From: Luidia sarsii
Lineage: Eukaryota; Echinodermata; Asteroidea; Paxillosida; Luidiidae
NCBI GenBank assembly: GCA_949987565.1
Contig: OX465107.1
Location: 16,114,622 to 16,178,621 of the forward strand
Length of the DNA stretch: 64,000 nucleotides
Direction: 5' to 3'
Shown: in pieces, positions 1 to 11,775 of the stretch
How the letters are laid out: each line of letters begins with the position of its first letter
Position numbering within the stretch: position 1 is the first letter of the stretch
The notes under the pieces: generated by a model
What the model was told of the DNA's origin: nothing
Database searches by the model: none
Seen by the model: the letters and a program-made list of their open reading frames with translations, nothing else
Made by a program: the position numbers and the translations under genes

Positions 1-689
1 TGCCAAAAATACCCACTATTATAAGTCATGCGATGGCGTGTAAAACGTTGGTCGCGCAATCGGTCTGTTAGGCCTACTCAGCGACAAATGAACGTTTAAG
101 ATCTGCCTAGTATTGGCGTTCTTTGACGTTGTAAACCTTTCACGATGACGCGGGCAGCGAGTGTATGTTAATGCGGCGGGTGGGCTGAACTGAACGGCCT
201 GAGCGCGCATCGCTGAAGATGCGCGGGAATCGTTCCGAGGCACATCGCCCTGAACTCCTGACGATAGACACCAACAACCTATGGGATTGAGAACTCGTCC
301 ATATAGAGACAAATGCGCTGTCAGTTAATGTCGGGGTTTATTGTTTGCCGAGGCCTCGATATTGTTCATCATCGGCCAAGCGGTGTGGGACTTGGTCCCC
401 GATGCTATTGCGTTAGCACAATGGCGATCATCATCCGCCGTCAAGATCGCCATCATTTTGGTTTTGGTTTGGGCCGATAGGTAATGAAGGGATGGTGGGT
501 AGGTGTGTGTATGTGCGCGTGTGTGCGTGTGGTAAATTTCAGATCAATGCTTCTCTGCTCCGCCACCCCCCACTTGGGAGATGCGAGCGTTTCGCAGCAG
601 CCATCTCCAGCCGGGTAAGGGCTCCTTGCGTCCCAGTCATCTGCATCACATCAGGATCAAATATCGCTTAAAGGGCGAGGCGCCTTATT
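1..689. other. intergenic stretch, no gene seen
   Basis: No open frame with coding character is visible. The stretch holds one TAGGCCTA palindrome at 69-76, a short stem-loop at 421-453 (ATGGCGATC pairing with GATCGCCAT across a 15-base loop) and an impure GT-rich run near 506-535. Confidence 0.5.
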
Positions 690-1471
690 TCTTCTCTTCT
701 CTCTCTCTCTTTCTCTCTCCCTCCCTCTCTACCCTCTCTCTCCATCTCTCTCTCCCCTTTCTCTCTCCCTCTTCCCCTCCTCTCTATCTCTCCATCTCTC
801 TCTCTTTCTCTCCTTTCTCTCTCCCCTCTGTCTCCCTCGCCATCTCTCCCTATCTCTCTCCCTACCGTATCTCTCTCTTTCTCACCCTCTCCATCCCTCT
901 CTCCATCTACCTCTCTTCCTCTCTCTCTCCCTCTCTCTATTCCTTCTCTGACTTCCTCTCCCCCTTTCCCCTCCCTCTCCCTCTCCTTATCTTTTCTCCA
1001 TTCTCTTCCACCCTGTCTCCCTCTCTTTCCCTATCCCATCCCTATCTCTCTCCCTATCCCTCTCCCTCTCCCTCTCCCTCTCCATCTCCCTCTCCCTCTC
1101 TCTCTCCCTCCCCCTCTCCCTCTCCCTTCCCTCTCCCACTCCCCTCCCTCTCCTACTCCCCTTCCTCTCTTTCGCTCTCTTCCCCTCTCCCTCTCCCACT
1201 CCCCTCCCTCTCCTACTCCCCTCTCTATCTTTCGCTCTCTTCCCTTCTCTCTCTCCCTCTCTTTCTATTTGTCCCTCCCTCTCCCTCTCCCTCCTCCCTC
1301 TCTCTTTCCCTCTCCCTCTCCTTCTCCCTCTCCCTCTCCTTCTCCCTCTCCCTCCCCCCTCTCTCTCTCTCTCTCTATCTCTCTCCCTCCCCCTCTCCCT
1401 CTCTCTCTCCCTTTCTCTCCCTCGCTCTCTGTCTCTCTCTCTATATATATCTGTCTCTCTCTCTGTCTGTC

Positions 1472-1502
<31 letters not shown>

Positions 1503-1530
1503 CTTTCTGTCTCTCTCTACTCCCTTCCCT
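690..1530. repeat. CT-rich pyrimidine tract
   Basis: About 840 bases are almost entirely C and T on the plus strand, built from interleaved CTCTCT, CCCTCT and TCTCCC units, with GTCT units near the right end. The long open frames across it (Ser/Pro/Leu-rich on the plus strand, Arg/Glu-rich on the minus) arise only because no stop codon can be spelled with C and T alone, so no gene is called. Such strand-asymmetric tracts can adopt triplex (H-DNA) structures; that is general knowledge and not shown here. Confidence 0.95.
1130..1248. repeat. 60-bp period tandem duplication inside the CT tract
   Basis: The block beginning CCCCTCCCTCTCCTACTCCC at 1141 recurs at 1201, and both copies run into CTTTCGCTCTCTTCCC. 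The period is 60 bp with only a few substitutions. It is the clearest higher-order unit within the surrounding low-complexity tract. Confidence 0.85.
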
Positions 1531-3970
1531 CCTCAGCCGCGGACACCTTTCGGCCTCAGGTTGCCGCGCGGCCACCGTGTCTCGTTGCTGCTTATATAGG
1601 CCACCGAACCAAGCACAGTATATACGCGGTCCTTCAGCACGCCATTCAGAAGCCCAAGTAACCGAACCGTCTTGGGATACCTCAGGCAACAGCGACCGGT
1701 ATAGCGACTAGAAAATATGTCAAAGAGATGGTTGATAGATTTTGCTGGCGGACCTGACATCCTAACAAGCTCGGTGGATTTTATTTGATTTCCACCAATG
1801 ATGGTCATGTTGTACTATAGGATCACAACTAGGAATCTTCGCTCTTCAAATGAAAGTAGCCACGCAACTATACACGAAGGTCTAAGGCTCAAATGTTGCG
1901 TTTGACTAGAAAGCTACGCCAAGAGCACAACCTCTTCGAAGATCTCGAGGAAGTCAACGGTGCTGTGAAAGAAAAGGAAAATGTATAAAAATAACCCCAC
2001 CTCAATCTGATTGACATTTAGTTCGATTTTAATTTCATAGAGGCACCGGGAACCAAGTTCGTAAACAAAACGTTTTCGTTTAGAGATTCTGTCCTTGGAC
2101 GAGTCGGAACCTCCGTCTGGAACCTTTGATGTTTTCCTTATCGAAACCTTTCCGGCGCAGCAAGAGAGCGAGGCCTTCTGGGCACGCGCACAGAGCACTA
2201 AATAAATGAATTGAAAAGATCTCCGGGCCGGCGGTGAAAAAGAAAACATGGGGACACGTCAAACAGCAGTCGACCTTAAAGTCTTGGCGCACGCTGGATG
2301 ATGCATGTGCTACAGCCAGTACTGCCCGCACGCATCACACGGTCGACAGGCCGGGATGAGTTCACAAAATCATAGCTTTGTCGTTTCATTAAATCGAGGT
2401 TGAAACCGGTCAACGGCCTATCAACTCGGCTTATGTAAGTGCGAGGGAATCGTGGCGAGACCAAAAGCTTCGGACGACGGAGTTGGCTCTGCAAAGACCC
2501 AGAGAGAGTGACCCTTTAATCGTCTGCGTCCAATTTTTCGGGGACCGAAGGGGGAGGGAAGGGATGATGGGGGATGGCGGAGTGTGGGAGGGGAGGGGAG
2601 GTCGGCAAACCGTGATCTTAAGAAGCCAATCAGAAGACATCAAAGAAAGGCAAGACGGAGTCATGTGGGAACCCGCGACTCATACAATCAGGGTAATGGA
2701 ACCACGACAGATGCTTGGCACCCACTATATAGCTTGCACAATTCTGGGCTTACTCTCGGACAGAACATCCTGGCCAACCGCTGTCGAGCACAATGTACTA
2801 TTTCACATCCACATACCCTCAAAACTCCCCTTTATGCTATTTAGATTGTGCGCCCACCTTTCAGTGCGTGCATAGAGCATATGCACGTGTAGGCCTATAC
2901 AGTCTAATAAATATGTGATTTTTTTTGTCCCGAAGATAATGTAGGTTATACTAAGGGAATCCTTTACACGATTGTCCTTGGCGAAATTAGGACATACACT
3001 ACGGAGTAATCAATAGACGTGTCTAATAAGCTTCCCGCGCGCGACTTGGATGGATAATTGTAACACGCGCACGTCAATGATGTCACATATCGCCGGTGAA
3101 TATACCGGTAATACATTTGTGGGAAATACAGCTGAAACCTCAAATCAATGGACAACCATATATTATATAAATTGATTACAAAAAATTCAATTTTTTTGTT
3201 TTTAAAGGTAAAGGATATTTTGCCTTTTAGAAAGGTCTTGCTGGAATCGGAGCGCTGCAGGCATTTTTTTATTTGTTATTTATTTACATTTTCTTTCAAA
3301 TTGTTACTTGGGTGCAACAGGGAGAAGCCAAACCAACTCCGATCAAACCATCACGCCACGAGTGACGGCCAAGACTCCTCTACGACCTTTGACCTGCAGG
3401 GTGCAAAGGTTAAAGGCGACGCCTCATCATTATTCATCAAGTCCGTCCCTCTCGCAGTGGTTGGCCCGCGCGGTCTTTCATATCATCGTGCCCCTCCCTC
3501 TTTTTTTGAGGGGGAGGGGGGCGGGGGTTGTACGAACGTGACGGCCAAAGGAAGAGGGGGTAAAAAACGGAAAGGTAATTAACGCGGTGCACTCTAGCCG
3601 TCAACACGAGGTTCTTATCGTCCGGCGAGTGGCGCTTGGGGGAGGTGGGGTTTTTATTAGGGTCTTCATCACACCCTCGGGTAGGCAACGTTATCAATCA
3701 ACCCGTCCCCCGGAAAGAAAGGAAAGATAAAAAAAAAACCTCAATTAGATTATCCGATTGTCACAGCGATGGACTCGTTCACTTTCACACCCTGATCCCC
3801 CCCGCGCCCGCCCGCCACAGAGAAGAAAGAAAAAACCCAAAACGTCTTCATACTGAAAAGACATTCTTTTAGATTCACCACTCGTAAGTGCAGACGCGGC
3901 ATGTTATTGACGAGACTCATGGAATGTGACCTACAATGGATCTTGATGTCATGCGAAAATGCAACTCAAA
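1531..3970. other. intergenic stretch, no supported gene
   Basis: I see no splice-bounded or family-recognisable coding segment. An open frame near 2615-2875 has mixed codon use but no clear borders. At 3491-3520 CCCTCCCTC, a T run and a G-rich block form an imperfect hairpin. One TAGGCCTA lies at 2890-2897. Confidence 0.4.
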
Positions 3971-4315
3971 TTAGGCCCAACACAACATTGGGAAGATCGG
4001 AAAACATCGAAGTCCACAGATTTCCTTCTAATTTACACAGTTTGTAGATGATCATGATAGAATCTTCAAGTTGAAATCTTACGGTCTGGGATGCTGTATT
4101 TCTCGAGAAATCTTCACTCAAACATCGACAAATAGTTCATTACTCGCGAGTAATAAACTATTTCTTACACTGTACAGAACGGTGCGAAAACCGTGACGGG
4201 TTTTTTCCTTTTTCGACTTCCTCAGATTTAGCGAAAACCTTCGCAGGATTTCTTTTCTGGAATGTATAACTGAGGCAATCTTTTCACCTTTACCAATGTT
4301 GTATAGGGCCTTTAA
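3971..4315 (-). mobile_element. MITE-like inverted-repeat element, copy A
   Basis: The reverse complement of this segment matches 9985-10351 along its whole length, at roughly 90% by eye over the best 200 bases. The ends are inverted copies of each other: the plus-strand left end begins TTAGGCCCAACACAACATTG, and the right end reads, on the minus strand, TTAAAGGCCCTATACAACAT. No coding frame lies inside. A near-perfect 34-bp palindrome at 4130-4163 is centred on TTACTCGCGAGTAA. Terminal inverted repeats, small size, lack of coding capacity and a second copy point to a non-autonomous DNA element. I could not define a target-site duplication; a TTAA occurs at the right end. The superfamily is unknown. 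Confidence 0.75.
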
Positions 4316-5641
4316 ATGACCCAAAATGACCCTTTCCCAAAAATAGAGATAAATCAATTAAATGTCTGAAAAGACAGATAGGCATACCCGGTGGGAAAGG
4401 TCCTGCTTGGATCGGAACGTCAGACCCTTCCATTTTGGGAGACAAAGATTTATTATATCAACTTGGGGAAATTCGAAAGCAACCACACATAATGTAGGCC
4501 AGCGAGTTACAATTATGTCAAGGAAAACTCTCTTACTCATTTTGATAGTATAATATGAACGGCAACCACGACTTTCTTCCGGGATCTCTTAATATTTTGT
4601 TTTCATTCTTACATCGTCTACCGCTCGCATGGAATATGTAACTATTATATCAATAGCGGTTCTCCAAGTGCTGCGTCGTTTTCTTTCTCTGTATAACGTT
4701 ATCTTCACAACAAGCGTTGACTTCCAGATTGTCCTCATGTACATACGGTATAATGCATACTGAGTATCCATTACATTACTATATAAACAAATGTAATGAG
4801 CACTCCCCTATCTGCTTACATCATCCCTATAATTTTCGAGGTGGAAATTAATGTGCATGTGGTTATATGAAAACCGGGACTCATTTATTCAATGCTTTTC
4901 CCCCTTTAATCTGAATGCTTTATACATGCAGCGATGAGCGACGCTGGGACCTTCAATGAAGATTTGGTATTTATTGGCAAATTAAAGAGTTTCAAATGTA
5001 GCTGTGTCGCTCCACTACCCATACGTCTATACTGATACCCTTCCTATTCGCAATTTCATTTTTTTTGTTACATATGCTGCATCGGGTTCTACATCAAATC
5101 CGGCGCATTGACACAGGTCAAGCATAAGATCACTTTTAATTGTTCATCCCTTTTCTATAATGGCCTTTTTTGTCCATGGGAGAAAACCCGTACCGTACCT
5201 AACAGCGCGGAGCGTTTTACTGGGTCACTGCCAAAGACGCTCCCGACTCTATAGTCCCAGTTCGTTCAGGCAAAAACGAACGTTCAGGGTGATACTGGCT
5301 TCTTGTCCCGGGCTGGCCTTCAAGGTTGAGGACGATTACCCGCCAATAAATCACACATTAATTCCGAGAGGCCGGGTTCGAGAACCTGCATGCATGATAT
5401 ATGCCCACGGTATTTTTTTTTTTTGGGGGGGGGGGGGCGGTAGAGAAAGAAAAGAAAAAAGGCCGAAGTCCCCACCTAAGATTTGACCTTCCTCGTCACT
5501 TTGCACATAGGTAATGGCGTTGAGTGCGCTCTTCTCGATACAGGTGATGTGCCAACCAGCTGCTAAGCAATCCATGATTTTCGAGCCGATGCTGCGCGCG
5601 GGCTTCGTTCTCTATCAACTTCTGGCCCGCGCACTCTGTGC
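4316..5641. other. AT-rich intergenic stretch with a T-run/G-run junction
   Basis: No supported gene. At 5413-5437 twelve T are followed directly by thirteen G. Sequence becomes richer in CpG from about 5160 onward. An open frame from the ATG at 5160 has no clear splice ends and is not called. Confidence 0.4.
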
Positions 5642-5854
5642 ATGCGCCTCTCTCCGGTCTGCATAATTGAGTGCGAGGCGAACCCGGGGACTGATGTGGT
5701 GTTTCCGTTTGATATCACGGTGACCGACCAGCCCACGAGCCGGAGCGTCAACAGCAATCTACCTCACTTCAGGAAGATGGTCGAGGGAAAGAGGCCCTTT
5801 TTTTTACCCCTTCTAAAAGTGACGTCTACCGATTCCGCTCTCACGGGTATATAG
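5642..5854 (+). CDS. unrecognised coding-like open frame, possible internal exon
   Basis: About 70 codons are open, with many GAG, GTG, ACG and AGC codons in the middle part (about 5672-5790), unlike the AT-rich sequence on the left. The peptide includes the stretch DVVFPFDITVTDQPT. A pyrimidine-rich run ending in AG at 5671 could be an acceptor, which would start an exon in phase with the frame. No strong donor follows before the TAG at 5852. The ATG at 5642 may be incidental. The minus strand is also open here, so the strand is uncertain. No family recognised. Confidence 0.22.
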   Translation: MRLSPVCIIECEANPGTDVVFPFDITVTDQPTSRSVNSNLPHFRKMVEGKRPFFLPLLKVTSTDSALTGI

Positions 5855-6604
5855 GCATGTTGAAAGAGAGGTTTTAATGAGGACTGCAAGAGTCAAGGAA
5901 TACGAATTCAATTGTCAAATTCTAGGAATTTTAATGACGCGAATGTATGCGTTAAAAGTCTGAACGATCTAAAATGCGACATAAAATTATATGCACAAAG
6001 CAAAGTGTAAGGTGTGCAACGTTCATTTTGGTGGTTTTGAAGATGAAACCTTTATTTTGCAAAACCAAAGTGGATATCACTACTGGTAACTGTTTTCAGG
6101 TAGAGGAGCATTTAACTCCGTTTTGTTCAACATCTGCCAATGCCTAAAGTGCTCCATATGAAATAATTTGTTTAAGACCTTAAACGCAAAGCGTGTTTAA
6201 ATCGGTCCAACAAAACAAACCGTGCAAAACAGAATCGCGAGTGTTTCCAATTTGCGATCAGTGGGTTACGAAAAGGAACTTTTTTTTTGGGGGGGGGCGG
6301 ATTGCTTTGCCACGCGTGGACACCAATGACGTCACGGAATCTAGTAGCGAGGAAGCGCCGCGATTCTGTGCAGTCTAGCAGCGCGTAATAATCGCGTTAC
6401 GGGCATGCCCCAGCGAATCGCACGCCCCACCCCCCGATATGGGCCACATCGGGCCGGCGAAACCCAACGCGTTCGGTTCGTCGATCCAACGCGGCCCCGT
6501 ATTATAAACATGGGTCCAACAGCATCAACGCTCTACCCCTCCCCGACCTGCCGTTCTGTTTTAATTGCTCAGTTTTGTGTTAACGACGAGCCCGATTAGC
6601 TTAC

Positions 6605-6677
6605 CGTTGGCGGTGGGCTCGGTGCTGCTACGCAGGAGCTTCATCCGCAGATGGGTGTCTTCGCACGGTCGCGCCAT
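6605..6677 (-). CDS. candidate first coding exon, unrecognised product
   Basis: On the minus strand an ATG in strong context (G at -3, G at +4) opens 24 codons, beginning MARPCEDTHLRMKLLRSS. The frame runs into AACG followed by GTAAGC, a good donor, with GT at 6604-6603. The exon would end one base into a codon. The frame remains open upstream of the ATG, so the exon could be longer. It lies in a CpG-dense block, as expected near a transcription start. The peptide is basic and has no domain I recognise. No downstream partner exon was found to the left, so this remains a hypothesis. Confidence 0.33.
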
Positions 6678-7086
6678 TACTCGCTGTCCTTCCAGCAAAA
6701 CATCCGACCACCGAAGACGGAGGGAGAGAGAGGGGGGATGGACAACGGGCGGCGTCTGGGACTGACGGGGTTGCGCGCACTGTGTGATGCACACCTCTGC
6801 CGGGGCTAACTCGCTACACCTCGGCTGACCCACTCCGAATCGCCGTGACGCGCTGTGCAGTGCAGTACATGCACTCTCCGGGCCGAACCGCACGAAAACA
6901 AGACACACACACACAAAAAGGGAGAGGGGGATGCAGAATCGCAATCTTTTGACGGGTTGCCGTTGGAGACGACAACCTCCTCCCGGGAGGGAAATCAAGA
7001 CGGGGCGTGAATAAGGAACGCGCACTGGACAGGTCTCATTATCTTTTCTCTTTTTCTTTTTTCTTTTCCTTCATTTCTTTTTCTTT

Positions 7087-7104
7087 GGGGGGGGGGGGGG
7101 GGGG
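7087..7104 (+). repeat. poly-G run of 18
   Basis: Eighteen consecutive G follow a T/C-rich stretch (about 7040-7086). This is the longest of at least twelve G or C homopolymers of nine or more in the window. Runs this long are also prone to sequencing and assembly length errors. Confidence 0.9.
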
Positions 7105-7260
7105 CGGGTGCTCGGCCAGAGGCCCGGGCTAGCTGTCTGATCAATTTTCTCGCCTCGGTACTTGCCTTGTATCGGTTTTCCTGCCATTGATTTATGGTGG
7201 CGCGCGGGACGAAGAGGCAAACCCTTCGCCCATGCGCCACGTGGGCGCCGACTGTATCGG

Positions 7261-9984
7261 GTGCCTGTTTACTCTCTTACGCCACTTCGCTTAAAGTCGG
7301 GGGTACTGAGAGACGCGTGTTAGAAGCAGAAAGTTACGCGTAGTTAACGACACCTGCCAATTTCGTCAATAACTAACATTGGAGACTTGTTATTTTCTTC
7401 GCAACGGAGATGTCTCACTGCTAGCGCGTGTATCCAGACGGAGAAAACGTGAATAGATGGCAAATATCTGGTCCCTGTTTACTAATACGCCACTTATGTT
7501 TAAATCCACAAACTAGAGAGCCTTCTCCTGCTAGGATATGTACGTCAGGCCGTCCACATTTTCGAGATTTGCATTTGGGATCATTCTGATCATTCTTTTC
7601 GATAACAAAAATAAATTTAGGGTAGTCGCCCACAGAGTTCACGGTGCACAGCGGCAGCGGATTTCTGTTGAATATTCTGCAAATCATAATGTGTGTGCGT
7701 TGGCCTGTATTCCGACGAAGGCGTGCAAAAGGTAATGGTGTGAATATTGTTGCGCAGGCCGTTACAACCAACGGCAAGGTCCATACGTTTATCATTCGGC
7801 AACAATTTAGTCCACACTCTATACGACGAAGCGACGGCTGCATTGTCGATAAGGCCACTGCAAGCTGAGTGCATTTGTAAAAAGAGGGTGTTTTTTATCA
7901 ATATAATTGAGAAATATACCAATAATATTTATGTCAGGAAAAGGGGTTTACATGTGTGCAATCACTTGAATCTATGTATACATAATTATTCACGAAAGTT
8001 GGTGGTGGTATTTTTTGTTTTAATTTTCATATAGTTTTAGAATAGACAATAGGATATTGACGGGTGCATGTCAGCGTTTACCTTTCACACTGTGATTATG
8101 CAACACATAATTGGTGCTTTAGTTCACACATTTTAGATTCACACATTATGCAGATCAGTGTTTTGCAATATGAAATTGAGCAACAGTAATTAAGGCGATT
8201 ACAATTGATATATCAACTGAGATGCTGGCAATTGATTTGATTGATTTGGGAGAAAAACAAAAACACCAAGGCGGCTTCCTTCATGCAAGGCGGCTTCCTT
8301 CGTGCAAGGCTGTTTGCTATTTATTTTCAAAAGCCGGTGGGTCGCTGTATATAGAACGCATATAGGTTGGGCTCGGCCTTGGCATCGTGCCTAACAAGCA
8401 TTCACATCACGTAAGCGCCTCGGATTGAACAATATTTTGACCAACCGCTCGGATCGATGGGAGGGAGTGGATTTTGTGATGCCACTGACAGAAATGGCGG
8501 CGCGCATGACCGTGGTGCGAGGAGATGGCAAACTGTGCATGCAATGGGTCCAGGTCTCTGCCTCTGTCCACGCCTCAATCATAACTATAGAGGAGGGCGG
8601 GAGTCATATAATTATAGCCGTTGCAGCGGCACATGGAGACCCCCCCATACAAGAAAAACAGGCTTAGGGTCAGACTTTGTTCCCCATTTCTTCTCTTCCA
8701 TGTCATAGAAGTATAAGGAATGGAATAAGAAAGCTCTGACTTCGGATTTTGAAGATTACTGTCAACCTTGAAAGAGACTCCCAAGCTTGGGTTTGCATTT
8801 TCCTGATAGGCTAGCAATAGACGAAGCTGGAGTCTGAGCCTGAGACGGGTTTTTACCCCCCCACCCCACAAACAAAAAAAGGGGAAAAACATGACCACGG
8901 ACCTGGAAAGTGTACCCACGTCCCACCCCACCCCGCTCACCACGTCCACCCTTACTCGTTTCCAATTCAACCGGCAGTGTTGCCGCGCTCTCGTCGCCCT
9001 CATGCATTCAATACCTGCACGATGAAGAAGTACCTCCGTTCTCCAGTTACATAGCAATGACGTGGCCGCATTCGAGTGGATTCGGCGATTGTTATTAAAA
9101 AATAACCAGAATTGTCTGCAGCTTCCTATAGGGACAAAGACCCCACCCCCTGTGTATTATTAATGGTATCTATTTTTAATGATTTCAATGAGTTTTCCAT
9201 CAATATGGGTTTGTATTTTAAAATAACTAGCCCTGAACGACAATGCCTTTAATCTTTACCTAAACAGTTGACTTGAAGTGTTTTTTTTCTTCTCCAGTTT
9301 AGCCGAATTTAGAACAATGAGTGAAACTAAAGTATTTCAATTTGTCTCCATGGGGGCTGTTATGATATATGGTGAGATTCTTTAGAAACTGCGAAAACCC
9401 AATACGAATGCTTAAGTGAATCCAACAAAGCCATCGCCAGAAGGTTTAAATAACAAAGTCTGCATAGCCGGGACAAAATTATGCACCAAGTATCGGGTTA
9501 TACACTCGATCTATGGCTTTCTCCTAATCTCGCCATGTTTAATTCACGCGCTCGGCACGAGCAAATCCCGCGCTCGCGCTCGCGATCACCCGACCATTAC
9601 AGACACGCTGAAACGTGAGGGGGAGAAGGGAAAGAAGGAGAGGGGGGTTGAGAAATGGGAAGACTCGGAGCAAGTCTAATGCGGACTCGGTAGTCGAGAA
9701 TGTTTAGGGTGAGGCGGCTGTATCAGTAAGTAACCCAAGCAAGCCATCATCTGTGGGGAAGATCGCGTTACCTACGATATTCCCTAGTGTTTGAAGACGG
9801 GTCAAGCAACCACACACACACACACAGCAAGAGGCTTGGCAAACCATGCACAGTACACAGTTACGCAGCAATAATAAAGGCACCGGCTAAAATGCCAAAT
9901 ACACGCAAATGTTTACAAATATTGAATATCAATTAAATCTCAAACACACGCGCCAAATTATAGGCCTACAGCCTCTAAGACTTT
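7261..9984. other. mostly intergenic, no firm gene
   Basis: Sequence is AT-richer from 7860 to 8260. A frame open from 8395 to 8667 on the plus strand has many GTG, ATG, GCG and CTG codons but lacks clear splice borders, so it is treated only as a finding. A short CA microsatellite lies at about 9811-9826. No RNA gene was seen. Confidence 0.4.
8267..8304. repeat. 19-bp tandem repeat, two copies
   Basis: The unit CAAGGCGGCTTCCTTCATG at 8267-8285 is repeated at 8286-8304 with one change (CATG to CGTG). A partial third copy, CAAGGC, follows. Confidence 0.9.
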
Positions 9985-10351
9985 CAAAGGCCCTATAAAT
10001 ATACAACATTGGTAAAGGTCAAAAGATTGCCACAGTTTGTGTGTTAAAACATTAAACATCCCCAAAAAGCTATACTATGAAGGTCTTAGGTCATCTGAGA
10101 AAGTAGAAAAATGCCCCCAAAACATAAAGGTTTACGCACCAGCCTGCAGTGTAAGAAATAGTTTATTACTCGCGAGTATTAAACTATTTGTCGATGCTTG
10201 AGTGACGATTTCTCGAAAAGTACAGCATCCCAGACCGTACGATTTCAACATGAGGATTCTATCATGACCATCTATACAAACTGTATAAATTAGAGGAAAA
10301 TCTGTGGACATCGATGTTTCCAGTCTTCCCTGTGTTGTATTGGGCCTTTAA
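9985..10351 (+). mobile_element. MITE-like inverted-repeat element, copy B
   Basis: This is the plus-oriented partner of the copy at 3971-4315. It starts at CAAAGGCCCTATAAATATAC and ends with TTGTATTGGGCCTTTAA, so its termini are inverted relative to each other. The same internal 34-bp palindrome lies at 10156-10189 with one mismatch. Small insertions and substitutions separate it from copy A, so the insertions are not recent. No coding potential is present. The family is not recognised. Confidence 0.75.
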
Positions 10352-11685
10352 GCCTGATGACTATGACCAATACGAAGGAACTATCCAAGAACATTTCCAC
10401 AAACAAAGAGTTACGCTGTAACCTACATATATATGCATGGTCGGCCAAGATGTGCATGACTGAGGCAAAGAGTTCTTGAATTTATCTATCAGCCGAATTT
10501 TACACGGAAAGCCACCGGCGGAATGGCGAACTAGGGACCTCCACGGGCAAGCCGTGTGCGCTCGTCCATGTCTCCAGTGGCCGTCCCCGCTTCGAGCTAT
10601 TAAAACGAAGCGTGAGCCATGAACATTTACGCCGGGACGAAAGAACATTCACACCGGCGATCCGGAAAAGGACGAGAATGACTCAGTCACAGGAGTTTGG
10701 TCTTTCGGGAAGGTCATTTACCTCCGATCTCTTTTTTTTTTGGGGGGGGGTGTGGGAGGGGGATCTGAAGAGGCAAGGTGTTTCGGCGGGGTCGTTCACG
10801 CGCATCGTCGGCGAATTGGGAACGAGGCAGGGACTGGAAATACGCGCCGAGCACTCTGTTCGTGTATTTTCGCCTTAAGCCCGAATGAGGGGGGGGGGTT
10901 CGCACTTGACACCGTCAACCCCCTGTTCAATCGTGACGAATCGGCCAGGGCCCCGGCTTTCGCCCGGTATGCTAGGCACCAGCGACCCATTACTCATGCT
11001 GATCTTCCCCGCCCTGCCCCCAATCCTTCACGGAGTGAAGCAGAAAAACCGCGCGTACGGGCAAGCGAGAGTGTGGGGGTAATCCGGTGGCTAGACTGCA
11101 TCAGATGATAGGCTGCATCCACCATGCTACTTGGACGCAAACAACTTGCAGATTTCATATCGAGATACCGCAAAAAAAAAAAAAAAAAAGGCCAGCATGT
11201 TCATGAATCTACGTCACAATGTCATGCACACTATTTTGAGGGAGACCTGACAAGAAATGCATCATTTCCAAATGCACTACCGGTGCATATATTTTTTCCC
11301 TCTGATTCGGCATTTCCCTTTTCCTGATTTAACTCTCTCTTTAAACGCACGAACCTTAAACAAGCAGGTGGCTCTTAGAATGTTTCCTCGCATTAAATGT
11401 CGCACAAATCGGGGACCGACGTCTTTTATCCGAGAAAGCTTAAAACCGTGAAATCTCACCCCGTGGTTGCAATTGCAAAAAAATCCGAGCGTATAAAACG
11501 AGCGCTGTTGGCTACGCCCGTACATTAATCAAACGCGCGAGTGGCGTGCCTTTTACAATGTCACATCTTTTTATTAAGCGTTCCGAGTGAATTTGGAGTG
11601 CCGTTGATTGCAGTTCTATTCTGTCATTCTATTCCATTTGCCCGATGTCCCGAAGAGTCCTCCCCCCAAAAAAAGAACCACGTGC

Positions 11686-11687
<2 letters not shown>
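10352..11687. other. GC-richer stretch, no supported gene
   Basis: CpG-rich from about 10500 to 11100, with several overlapping open frames and no decisive splice signals. It contains a T10/G9 junction at 10732-10750, a G10 run at 10889-10898 and a poly-A run of about 18 at 11172-11189. Confidence 0.4.

Positions 11688-11774
<87 letters not shown>
11688..11774. repeat. (GA)n microsatellite
   Basis: About 43 uninterrupted AG dinucleotides. The Arg/Glu and Ser/Leu open frames on the two strands here are artefacts of the repeat. A pyrimidine-rich AG acceptor-like site (TTTTCTCTGCAG) follows near 11795-11806, but no coding frame after it stays open for long. Confidence 0.97.

Positions 11775-11775
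<1 letters not shown>

Larger units (their letters stand above)
6280..7260. promoter_or_regulatory. CpG-dense segment, possible promoter region
   Basis: CpG dinucleotides are much denser here than in the flanks. The segment contains a full CRE palindrome TGACGTCA at 6327-6334 and a candidate minus-strand first exon at 6605-6677. It is also bracketed by poly-G runs at 6289-6297 and 7087-7104. A regulatory role is inferred from composition and context only. Confidence 0.35.

Noticed and set aside
581..1711. 376-codon plus-strand open frame, Ser/Pro/Leu-rich
   Set aside because: It lies in the CT tract, where stops cannot be spelled; no codon bias or exon borders apart from the repeat.
5365..5385. 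GGTTCGAGAACC as a tRNA B-box on the plus strand
   Set aside because: No A-box at the right distance and no cloverleaf pairing.
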